Part shown: piece after piece, positions 1-5,145 of the stretch
Layout: each line of letters opens with the position of its first letter
Position numbering within the stretch: the stretch's first letter is position 1
Assembly (NCBI GenBank): GCA_019307665.1
Contig: JAFDJC010000233.1
Span: forward strand, 1 to 5,145
DNA: 5,145 nucleotides
Source: Deltaproteobacteria bacterium
Lineage (GTDB): Bacteria > Desulfobacterota > Desulfobacteria > Desulfobacterales > SURF-7
Direction of reading: 5' to 3'
Translations under genes and position numbers: made by a program
Notes under the pieces: model-generated
The model's database searches: none
Told to the model about the DNA's origin: nothing
Seen by the model: the letters and a program-made list of their open reading frames with translations, nothing else

Positions 1-22
1 TAAATTTTGAGAACAGCTTCTT

Positions 23-60
23 GCCCTTCGGGCACCGGCAACGAGTTGCCGGTGTTACCC
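23..60. repeat. GC-rich double stem-loop (REP-like or structured intergenic element)
   Basis: Two adjacent inverted repeats lie in otherwise AT-rich sequence. The first is GCCC-TTC-GGGC (23-33). The second is a perfect 9-bp stem, CACCGGCAA (33-41) and TTGCCGGTG (46-54), with a CGAG loop. The second stem can be extended by pairing GGG 30-32 with CCC 58-60 across a 3-nt bulge, which would compete with the first hairpin. No T-run follows on either strand, so it is not a standard intrinsic terminator. It could be a REP/RAYT-type palindromic repeat, a transcript-end stabilising structure for a gene left of the window, or the remnant of a small mobile element. The structure is plain in the sequence; its role is unknown. 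Confidence 0.6.
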
Positions 61-181
61 AATGCATAAATCCCTTTCATGGAAACGGAACGTTATTATG
101 ACAACCACTATAATGCGATTACCTTTCTATATATGCTGTAGTTATTTCTTTTTAAACATGATAAATTTTGGGGAAAGTCCA

Positions 182-209
182 GGTAACATTCAGATGGTAA
201 CATTCAGAT
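182..209. repeat. Perfect 14-bp tandem direct repeat abutting the -35 box
   Basis: GGTAACATTCAGAT occurs twice with no gap (182-195 and 196-209). The last T of the second copy is the first T of the TTGACA -35 box of the PilZ gene promoter. Tandem sites directly upstream of a -35 element are a common arrangement for activator or repressor binding, so this is a candidate operator. A simple slippage duplication would look the same. The repeat is certain; regulatory function is inferred from position only. Confidence 0.6.
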
Positions 210-237
210 TGACATCGAGTCGATTTTATTGTATATT
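209..237 (+). promoter_or_regulatory. Sigma-70 type promoter of the PilZ gene
   Basis: A perfect -35 hexamer TTGACA (209-214) is followed by an optimal 17-bp spacer and a TATATT -10 hexamer (232-237). Transcription would start near 243-246, giving a leader of about 35 nt before the ATG at 279. The leader carries the palindrome TATTCGAATA (259-268), then the ribosome binding site. The match is close to consensus, so basal transcription should be strong unless it is repressed. Confidence 0.8.
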
Positions 238-269
238 TTTTAATATTTTTCACATCGATATTCGAATAC

Positions 270-273
270 AGGA
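270..273 (+). promoter_or_regulatory. Ribosome binding site of the PilZ gene
   Basis: AGGA lies 5 nt upstream of the ATG at 279. The alternative in-frame ATG at 297 has no comparable Shine-Dalgarno match, so this site supports the start at 279. Confidence 0.65.
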
Positions 274-278
274 AAATA

Positions 279-578
279 ATGAAGGCTAAATCCAGTATGG
301 AGAAAAGAAAATCCCCCAGAAAAAAGTGCTTTACAGCTGTTGCATATGCGACTCATACATTCTCGAGTATCGAGTATATTCAGGATATCAGTGCATGGGG
401 GGTCTTTATCAGAACCGACAAACAGGTACCTGTAGGTGAGGATATCACAATCACTATTCCACAAATCGATGGCACCAATTCAATGAAAATCGTAGGAGAG
501 GTTGTCAGAACCACTCATGATGGTGTTGGCGTAAAATTTAAAATGGGAATAGATGACTCTGTTGCAGCTGAAACATAA
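279..578 (+). CDS. Standalone PilZ-domain protein, predicted cyclic di-GMP receptor
   Basis: This 99-residue cytoplasmic protein is almost entirely one PilZ domain. Both signature motifs for c-di-GMP are intact: RxxxR at residues 10-14 (RKSPR) near the N-terminus and DxSxxG at 36-41 (DISAWG) at the start of the beta-barrel. The later strands end in VGVKFKMG (83-90), a typical PilZ barrel end. There is no signal peptide, membrane segment or attached output domain, so it probably acts as a single-domain adaptor whose binding partner changes with c-di-GMP. Start 279 is chosen because AGGA precedes it and a near-consensus promoter lies about 40 bp upstream. The gene converges on the gspD-gspE operon with 16 bp between the stop codons. 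Known PilZ adaptors act on motility, pili, secretion or polysaccharide synthesis; which applies here cannot be read from the sequence. The domain call is firm and the target is unknown. Confidence 0.9.
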   Translation: MKAKSSMEKRKSPRKKCFTAVAYATHTFSSIEYIQDISAWGVFIRTDKQVPVGEDITITIPQIDGTNSMKIVGEVVRTTHDGVGVKFKMGIDDSVAAET

Positions 579-594
579 AAGTATAAGTTATTTA

Positions 595-1596
595 TTAAAA
601 CATTGTCTTAAATGATAATTTGACAGCCGGCTGCTTACCTTTTTCCATTAATTCAACCCTGAAGTTCCCCCTCAAATTATCAACTTGATATCTGTATAAC
701 CGCCTGTTGTATTTATGTGCATCTGAAACCGCACCATATATATTCCCCATGTAAAAACCTGCGCCTACGACACTGATAAGGCCTCCGAGTACAGGACTGT
801 CATTAGTAAATGACTCATAAGCCGCAAAGATAAATACTGTGTTCAAAATAAAGGCGACTATTCCATCCTGGTATCTGCCGCAATAAGTTTGTCCTGCGCC
901 GGGAATAACCGACAGACTGCCTGCAAGTACAGGATTTTTCCAATCAGAAGACTGCAACCGGTCAATCCCCGAAGACAGCTTGTCGATTCTGTATTCTTCC
1001 TTGTTCCGGCTGCTTATTTTTTGAAAATATTTTTGCGCTGTATCAGCAGCTCCTGATTCCGGAAATACTTCGTAACCATTTTTATACCCAATGCGTCCAC
1101 CTGCCCATGGATTTTCAAGATATATCCATCCGATTTCGTAAAAACCGCGGTCTTTCAAATCATTGTCTTCAGTAACAATAACCAGATTGTTCAGGCAGTT
1201 AACAGCCGAACCAGCCTCTCCCATGGCAAGGTAACTTCTGCTCATCATAAAAGACGCCTGATCTGCAATACCCGTGTTTTGATATTTGTCTATCACGTCC
1301 CGAAAGATGGTGACGGCATGCTGGTGCTGTCCGCCCATAAAATACGAAACACCTGTCTTGTATACGGCATTTTTCACCCTTTCATCATCCGGGAAAAAAT
1401 GGACAAAACGCATATACTCATTGGCGGCTATTGTGTATTCGTTACTTTCGAATAATTGGTCTGCGTACTCAAGTTGCCTGTCGGCATCGATATAGAAGCC
1501 TGACTCCGCATTAACTTGGCAATTGAGGAAGAAAAATGCAACAAGGGTACAGAACAGTATCAGGAAGTATTTGCATTTAGGAAAATGCTGGGTCAT
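595..1596 (-). CDS. Exported TPR protein with hydrophobic PGAGQ-type C-terminal domain
   Basis: The protein has 333 residues from the ATG at 1596. Residues 1-30 form a Sec signal peptide with a hydrophobic core and a VNA/ES type I cleavage site; FLNC at 23-26 is a poor lipobox. Residues about 39-145 form three or so tetratricopeptide-like helical pairs resembling the BamD/YbgF class of periplasmic TPR proteins (YADQLFESNEY..AANEYMRF; AVYKTGVSYFMGGQ; ASFMMSRSYLAMGEA). A polar linker follows, then a hydrophobic region at about 222-290 with SVIPGAGQTYCGRYQDG and GNIYGAVSDAHKYN, reading as two or three short membrane segments. The protein ends in a likely beta hairpin and a terminal Phe. The start at 1596 is preferred to an in-frame GTG at 1611. 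It gives an ATGA overlap with the yidD-like stop and has AGGGGA just upstream, though the spacing is short. TPRs usually mediate protein contacts, so a scaffold or assembly role at the envelope is inferred. No specific family name is claimed. Confidence 0.85.
   Translation of the reverse strand: MTQHFPKCKYFLILFCTLVAFFFLNCQVNAESGFYIDADRQLEYADQLFESNEYTIAANEYMRFVHFFPDDERVKNAVYKTGVSYFMGGQHQHAVTIFRDVIDKYQNTGIADQASFMMSRSYLAMGEAGSAVNCLNNLVIVTEDNDLKDRGFYEIGWIYLENPWAGGRIGYKNGYEVFPESGAADTAQKYFQKISSRNKEEYRIDKLSSGIDRLQSSDWKNPVLAGSLSVIPGAGQTYCGRYQDGIVAFILNTVFIFAAYESFTNDSPVLGGLISVVGAGFYMGNIYGAVSDAHKYNRRLYRYQVDNLRGNFRVELMEKGKQPAVKLSFKTMF
1593..1596 (-). promoter_or_regulatory. ATGA stop/start overlap coupling yidD-like and TPR genes
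   Basis: Read on the minus strand, the TGA of the yidD-like gene and the ATG of the TPR gene share the four bases ATGA. An AGGGGA Shine-Dalgarno-like stretch (1598-1603) lies inside the last codons of the yidD-like gene, so ribosomes finishing that gene could restart directly on the next. Confidence 0.75.
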
Positions 1597-1991
1597 TTCC
1601 CCTGGTCCCACCAGAAATCGTTATTTTCTACAGGATCATAACTGTATGGCGCATTATTTTTCCATACAGACGAAGCATGAACAACTTCATCCCTTCCGCA
1701 GCGCATCAACCTGTCGCTGGTCATTATCCACCCAATAAAAACGCCATGTTTTCTGAATGCACTAACAGAATATGTGGAACATGAAGGATGCATGGCGCAT
1801 CTGTCACCATCAGCTCCTGAAATATAATTTCTAAAGAGCTTTATGGGATAAAGGAATGTGCCGGTCATGAAACTTTCTTCTTCAGCCGGCATATTGCTTT
1901 CCAAAGAAAACGCCGTGGATGGACAGCAAAGCATTACAAGCAAAAAAACTATAGTTCTTACTATCAATTTGAGACCTTTGAAAAATGTCAT
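1593..1991 (-). CDS. yidD: YidD-family protein with added N-terminal signal/membrane segment
   Basis: This 132-residue protein carries the YidD (DUF37) core at about 48-98: YPIKLFRNYIS, then DRCAMHPSCSTYSVSAFRKHG, then DRLMRC. The three family cysteines are present (C65, C71, C98), and a YDPVE remnant of the usual C-terminal DPV motif sits at 118-122. YidD proteins are associated with YidC/Sec-dependent insertion of inner-membrane proteins. Typical members are about 70-90 residues and start almost at the IRLYQ-like helix. This one has an extra N-terminus of about 45 residues with a basic start and a hydrophobic stretch (about 9-28) ending in STAFS/LE, which reads as a Sec signal peptide or membrane anchor. 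The segment between C98 and YDPV is longer than usual and lacks the common HPxxxGGYDPVP. The gene overlaps gspE upstream and the TPR gene downstream by 4 bp each. It lies far from any visible rnpA-yidC locus, so it may be a specialised paralogue. The family is secure; the role is inferred. Confidence 0.85.
   Translation of the reverse strand: MTFFKGLKLIVRTIVFLLVMLCCPSTAFSLESNMPAEEESFMTGTFLYPIKLFRNYISGADGDRCAMHPSCSTYSVSAFRKHGVFIGWIMTSDRLMRCGRDEVVHASSVWKNNAPYSYDPVENNDFWWDQGK
1988..1991 (-). promoter_or_regulatory. ATGA stop/start overlap coupling gspE and yidD-like genes
   Basis: On the minus strand the TGA ending gspE and the ATG starting the yidD-like gene overlap as ATGA. Only a weak Shine-Dalgarno match (AGAG) precedes the ATG, so translation of the yidD-like gene probably depends on ribosomes arriving from gspE. 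Confidence 0.75.
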
Positions 1992-3736
1992 CTCTGTGTA
2001 ACCCTTAATACTTCCGAGACAGTTGTGATGCCTTTTACAATTTTTCTGACACCATCCATGCGTAGCGTTTCCATATTCTGACTCAGTGCTTCCTTCTTTA
2101 TCTGGTTGGAGTCAAACGTTTCAAGAACAAGTTTTTTCAGCCTGCTTTCCATTACCAATATTTCCGATATATTGATTCGGCCTTTGTATCCTGTATTAAA
2201 GCAGCTGTCACAACCTTTTGCCCTGAAAACTATCCCGTCTTTTAAAATGTCCCTTGTCATTTCAATACTCTTCAAGGCGCCGTCATCCGGTTCATACGGC
2301 TCACGGCATTCTTTGCAGAGTACTCGAACAAGCCGTTGAGCAATCACTGCTATCACAGAGGATGAAATCAGAAAAGGTTCGACCCCGATATCCACAAGAC
2401 GCGTAATGGCACTGGCTGAATCGTTTGTATGCAATGTTGAAAAAACAAGGTGACCAGTCAAGGCGGACTGTACGGCAATATCAGCCGTCTCCTTGTCCCT
2501 GATCTCGCCCACAAGCATGACATCAGGGTCCTGACGCATGATTGAGCGAAGCCCCCTGGCAAAAGTCAAATCTATCTTGGGGTTGACCTGAATCTGGCCG
2601 ATCCCCTGAATCTGATATTCTACAGGATCTTCAATGGTGATAATATTAATATCCGGCTTATTGATGGTAGACAATATCCCATAAAGAGAGGTTGTCTTTC
2701 CGCTTCCTGTGGGGCCTGTGACCAGAATAATACCGTTTGGTGAAGTAATCAGTTCATTAATTACATCAAGTTTGTCCTGCTCAAAACCGATATCGGTCAG
2801 GGCAAGAAAAGAGCTTGCCTTGTTCAGCAGTCTTAACACGACACGCTCTCCGAATGTTATCGGAATCGTGGAAACACGGATATCAATATCCTGATCCCCT
2901 TTTTTTACTTCAAGCCGCCCGTCCTGGGGAAGCCTTTTTTCGGCAATATTCATATTCGCCATTACCTTGATTCTGGAAATTAGCGCTGCCTGTATCCATT
3001 TAGGGGGTGTCAGCATATCAAGCAGAATGCCATCTACCCTGTATCGCACTTTAAAACTCTGTTGGTAAGGTTCAATATGGATGTCACTGGCGCCGGCCTT
3101 AATGGCCTGTGCCATTATATGATTTACCAGTTTAATAATCGGGGCATCGCTTGTGTCATCTAAAAGATCAGCAGTCTCATGAATCTCATCCATAATGGAA
3201 GCCTCACTTTCTTCCATATCCTGAACAAGCTGTTCAGCAGAATCCCGGCTTTGATCATAGGAAAGATTGATGGCAGTCAGGATAGCATCCCTTGTCGAAA
3301 GTACAATACCATAATCTTCAAAACCGGTAATTCTCACCAGGTCATCCATGGACTGGAAGTTGGAAGGATCATTGACGGCGATAACACGTCCGCTGTTTCC
3401 GGTAGCATCTTTTTTTTCTTCAGCTTGAATACTGTCAAGGCCTGTTACATTTTCTCCATATTCCAGCGGCACCATTACGTTTTTCTTTAAAAACTGGATC
3501 GACACTTCGCTGAAAAGCTCTTGTCTGGCATTTGTGATAGGCAGTTCCGGCAAAAACGGAATCCCGTATTTAACACTCATGGCTTCAAGGAGCTGATACT
3601 CAGAAACAACTTGCCGGTCCACAAATGCCTTGACCAGGCCCTCTCCGGTCTCTGCCATTGAAGTCAGAGCATCCCTGTATACTTCTTCTGACACGCCGAA
3701 TTTCTCGCTGAGTATATGTAATAGGCTTTTTGTCAT
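1988..3736 (-). CDS. gspE: Type II secretion system ATPase GspE
   Basis: This 582-residue secretion ATPase is full length for the GspE/PilB family. It is a cytoplasmic hexamer that binds the inner-membrane platform and powers pseudopilus assembly by ATP hydrolysis. The N-terminal domain (about 1-160) is of the T2SSE_N/MshEN type. The ATPase core has NIAEKRLPQDGR (263-274), Walker A GPTGSGKTT (341-349), Asp box ITIEDPVEY (366-374), Walker B DPDVMLVGEIRD (403-414) and His box TGHLVFSTLHTND (427-439). Two CxxC pairs (C474/C477 and C509/C512) form the zinc-binding tetracysteine subdomain of GspE and PilB and absent from retraction ATPases such as PilT. The ATG at 3736 is the only sensible start because in-frame TAA and TAG codons lie directly upstream; its Shine-Dalgarno match is weak. 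The gene lies 32 bp downstream of gspD, which favours GspE over PilB. A hydrophilic stretch at about 96-117 looks like an insertion in the N-terminal domain. All catalytic motifs are intact. Confidence 0.95.
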   Translation of the reverse strand: MTKSLLHILSEKFGVSEEVYRDALTSMAETGEGLVKAFVDRQVVSEYQLLEAMSVKYGIPFLPELPITNARQELFSEVSIQFLKKNVMVPLEYGENVTGLDSIQAEEKKDATGNSGRVIAVNDPSNFQSMDDLVRITGFEDYGIVLSTRDAILTAINLSYDQSRDSAEQLVQDMEESEASIMDEIHETADLLDDTSDAPIIKLVNHIMAQAIKAGASDIHIEPYQQSFKVRYRVDGILLDMLTPPKWIQAALISRIKVMANMNIAEKRLPQDGRLEVKKGDQDIDIRVSTIPITFGERVVLRLLNKASSFLALTDIGFEQDKLDVINELITSPNGIILVTGPTGSGKTTSLYGILSTINKPDINIITIEDPVEYQIQGIGQIQVNPKIDLTFARGLRSIMRQDPDVMLVGEIRDKETADIAVQSALTGHLVFSTLHTNDSASAITRLVDIGVEPFLISSSVIAVIAQRLVRVLCKECREPYEPDDGALKSIEMTRDILKDGIVFRAKGCDSCFNTGYKGRINISEILVMESRLKKLVLETFDSNQIKKEALSQNMETLRMDGVRKIVKGITTVSEVLRVTQR

Positions 3737-3768
3737 GCTTTACTATGTTAGAACCCGTAATAGTTCAG

Positions 3769-5145
3769 TTATTCTTGCGTAACAATCGGTTTTAAATCCG
3801 GATGGATGGATTCTCCGCTATACATTTTAATTTTCCCCTCTTTTATCAGCTTATCCATCTCTTTCCTCTTTTGATCGTTGATTTCTTTGATCTCGTTATG
3901 GGATTTGATAACATGGGGTGTTAAGAAGAAATAGAGATTGCTCTTTTCGCTTCCTTCGGAAAGTGATTTAAACAGCCATCCAAAATAAGGGATATCACCC
4001 AGGCAGGGAACCCTTGCTTCATCTTTTGAAAACTGGTCATCAATCAATCCACCTATGACAAGTGTATTCCCGTCATTAACGACCACTGTTGTTTCTATAG
4101 TCCGCTTAAATGTGGCCGGAGTTTGCGTATTGCCGATTGCAGAAATAGCCGCCAGATCCAATCTCTCGATTTGCTGAAAGATATCGAGCTTGACCATCCT
4201 GCCTTCGCTGATTTGCGGCGTTACCTTCAATGTAAGACCTACATCCTTGTATTCATAGTTCTGATAAGTTTCAGAAGAAGATGTTGTTCCGGTTTTGGTC
4301 AGATAAGGCACATTTTTCCCTACTGTAATGGTTGCTTCATGGTTATCCGTTGTTACCAATTGGGGGGTTGACAGGATATGAACATCCTTGTCATTTTTCA
4401 TCACTTGAATGACCGCTGCCAGGCTGGGAAACTTGACGCCACCTATCTCAATCGCCTCACCAAAAACACCTAAAGCAAAACCGGGAGGATAAGTACCAAG
4501 GCCGGCTGCATTCGGTACAAGCATCCCTCCGATATTTCCGTAGTTATTTGAACCGCTGAATCCACCTCCAATGGCACCATTCCTATCAAGATAACTGCTT
4601 TCCCCGGTTGCTGTCCATTCCACACCGAGATTTAAACCTTTCTCAATGTTTACTTCCATGATCAGGCATTCTATATAAACCATCGATCTCGGGATATCGA
4701 GCTTTTTAATCACTTCTTTCAATGTCCGGTAATCATCTTTTTCCGCCATAATAATCAGGCTGTTAGTAGCCTTGTCAGCCACAATCTTGGCTTTTGCTGA
4801 AATGACGGGAGCACTTTTTCTACCTGGAACTTTTCCTGTGTCCTTCTTTGTGGGTAGCATTTGCAGCACTTTTGCAAGCTCTTCAGCCGAGGCATATTCA
4901 AGATAGTAAACATGGATTTTCTCCGTGCCCCTGGGTATCTGCTTGTCAAGCATTTTAATAAGCTTTTTCGCCCGAATCGTGTCGACTTCACTGGCAAGGA
5001 TCACAATTGTGTTAGTCCTTTCATCTGCAACAAATGCCAAATTTCTTGATAGAGCACGTTTTTTTATTTTAGGCGACACACCTGTTTTTGAAAAAATAGA
5101 CTCTAAAAGCTTTACCATTTTCACGGCATCGGCAGACTCAAGAGG
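3769..5145 (-). CDS. gspD: Type II secretion system secretin GspD (N-terminus outside window)
   Basis: GspD is the outer-membrane multimeric channel through which folded substrates leave the periplasm. The reading frame stays open to the right edge, so 458 codons of the C-terminal part are present and the signal peptide, N0 and probably N1 are missing. Counting from the edge, about 1-71 is one KH-like N domain (PLESADAVKMVKLL...DERTNTIVILAS) and about 75-152 the next (VYYLEYASAEELAKVL...DKATNSLIIMAE), probably N2 and N3. The secretin core follows: VYIECLIMEV (156-165), VHILSTPQLVT (255-265), VGKNVPYLT (275-283), GLTLKVTPQI (303-312), NDGNTLVIGGLI (357-368), VPCLGDIPYFGWLF (379-392) and NLYFFLTPHVI (403-413). 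A charged Lys/Glu-rich tail of 45 residues follows; in GspD this region can bind a pilotin. The GTG at 5124 is internal, not the start. PilQ or a phage-type secretin is less likely because gspE follows directly. Confidence 0.93.
   Translation of the reverse strand, partial: PLESADAVKMVKLLESIFSKTGVSPKIKKRALSRNLAFVADERTNTIVILASEVDTIRAKKLIKMLDKQIPRGTEKIHVYYLEYASAEELAKVLQMLPTKKDTGKVPGRKSAPVISAKAKIVADKATNSLIIMAEKDDYRTLKEVIKKLDIPRSMVYIECLIMEVNIEKGLNLGVEWTATGESSYLDRNGAIGGGFSGSNNYGNIGGMLVPNAAGLGTYPPGFALGVFGEAIEIGGVKFPSLAAVIQVMKNDKDVHILSTPQLVTTDNHEATITVGKNVPYLTKTGTTSSSETYQNYEYKDVGLTLKVTPQISEGRMVKLDIFQQIERLDLAAISAIGNTQTPATFKRTIETTVVVNDGNTLVIGGLIDDQFSKDEARVPCLGDIPYFGWLFKSLSEGSEKSNLYFFLTPHVIKSHNEIKEINDQKRKEMDKLIKEGKIKMYSGESIHPDLKPIVTQE

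Noticed and set aside
109..114. Perfect TATAAT as a possible second promoter
   Set aside because: No acceptable -35 hexamer lies 15-19 bp upstream, and the AT-rich region makes chance matches likely. The 209-237 promoter is far better placed.
238..278. Possible c-di-GMP riboswitch in the leader of the PilZ gene
   Set aside because: The predicted leader is only about 35 nt and AT-rich, too short for a GEMM aptamer, and the 1-208 stretch shows none of its conserved motifs.
62..289. Plus-strand open frame upstream of the PilZ gene
   Set aside because: It spans the promoter, the tandem repeat and the PilZ start, has no Shine-Dalgarno site, and its composition (Phe/Ile/Cys-rich) reflects AT-rich intergenic DNA.
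364..377. Tandem CGAGTAT repeat inside the PilZ gene
   Set aside because: It is only two 7-bp copies and lies within coding sequence for an unremarkable beta-strand region, so it is likely chance.
624..650. Palindrome CAGCCGGCTG followed by a T-rich stretch as a terminator for the PilZ transcript
   Set aside because: With a 4-nt loop only three base pairs remain in the stem, and it lies inside the TPR coding region, so it is too weak to call.
1519..1530. Lipobox in the TPR protein (FLNC)
   Set aside because: The residues before the Cys do not fit the [LVI][ASTVI][GAS]C pattern, and a good type I cleavage site (VNA/ES) follows four residues later.
1597..1611. Start of the TPR gene at the GTG at 1611
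   Set aside because: No Shine-Dalgarno site precedes it and it would add five residues before the signal peptide. The ATG at 1596 gives the standard ATGA overlap and has AGGGGA upstream.
5122..5124. GTG as the true start of gspD
   Set aside because: The frame remains open to the window edge with sequence that fits the N-domain (PLESADAV), and no signal peptide follows the GTG, so the gene continues outside the window.

Overview
This 5.1 kb window most likely comes from a Gram-negative bacterium. It encodes an outer-membrane secretin, a type II secretion (T2SS) ATPase and Sec-targeted envelope proteins. Moderately low GC, a secretin/ATPase pair next to a YidD-like protein, and a TPR protein with a PGAGQ-type hydrophobic tail resemble what I recall from sulfate-reducing or related deltaproteobacteria (Desulfobacterota). 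That placement is an inference from style, not from a search.

Layout. Positions 1-278 are non-coding. They hold a GC-rich double hairpin (23-60), then a near-consensus sigma-70 promoter (TTGACA-N17-TATATT, 209-237) preceded by a perfect 14-bp tandem repeat that touches the -35 box. This promoter drives a small standalone PilZ-domain protein (279-578, + strand) that keeps both c-di-GMP-binding motifs. The rest of the window is one minus-strand operon read from the right edge leftwards: gspD (secretin, N-terminus outside the window), gspE (ATPase), a YidD-family protein with an added N-terminal signal or membrane segment, and an exported TPR protein with a hydrophobic C-terminal domain. The operon meets the PilZ gene tail to tail with 16 bp between the stop codons and no convincing terminator.

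How the genes fit together. GspD forms the outer-membrane channel and GspE is the cytoplasmic motor of a type II secretion system. The gene after gspE is not gspF, as in the usual gspC-D-E-F-G order. Instead there are two envelope genes, each joined to the previous one by a 4-bp ATGA stop/start overlap (1988-1991 and 1593-1596). That coupling suggests the YidD-like and TPR proteins are made in step with GspE and may act in membrane insertion, assembly or stability of the secretion machinery. This functional link is inference. The PilZ protein could bring c-di-GMP control to the envelope or secretion machinery, but it is divergently regulated and linked only by position.

The YidD-like/TPR pair attached to gspDE is the most distinctive part of the window. 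No RNA genes, insertion sequences, CRISPR arrays or phage genes were seen.
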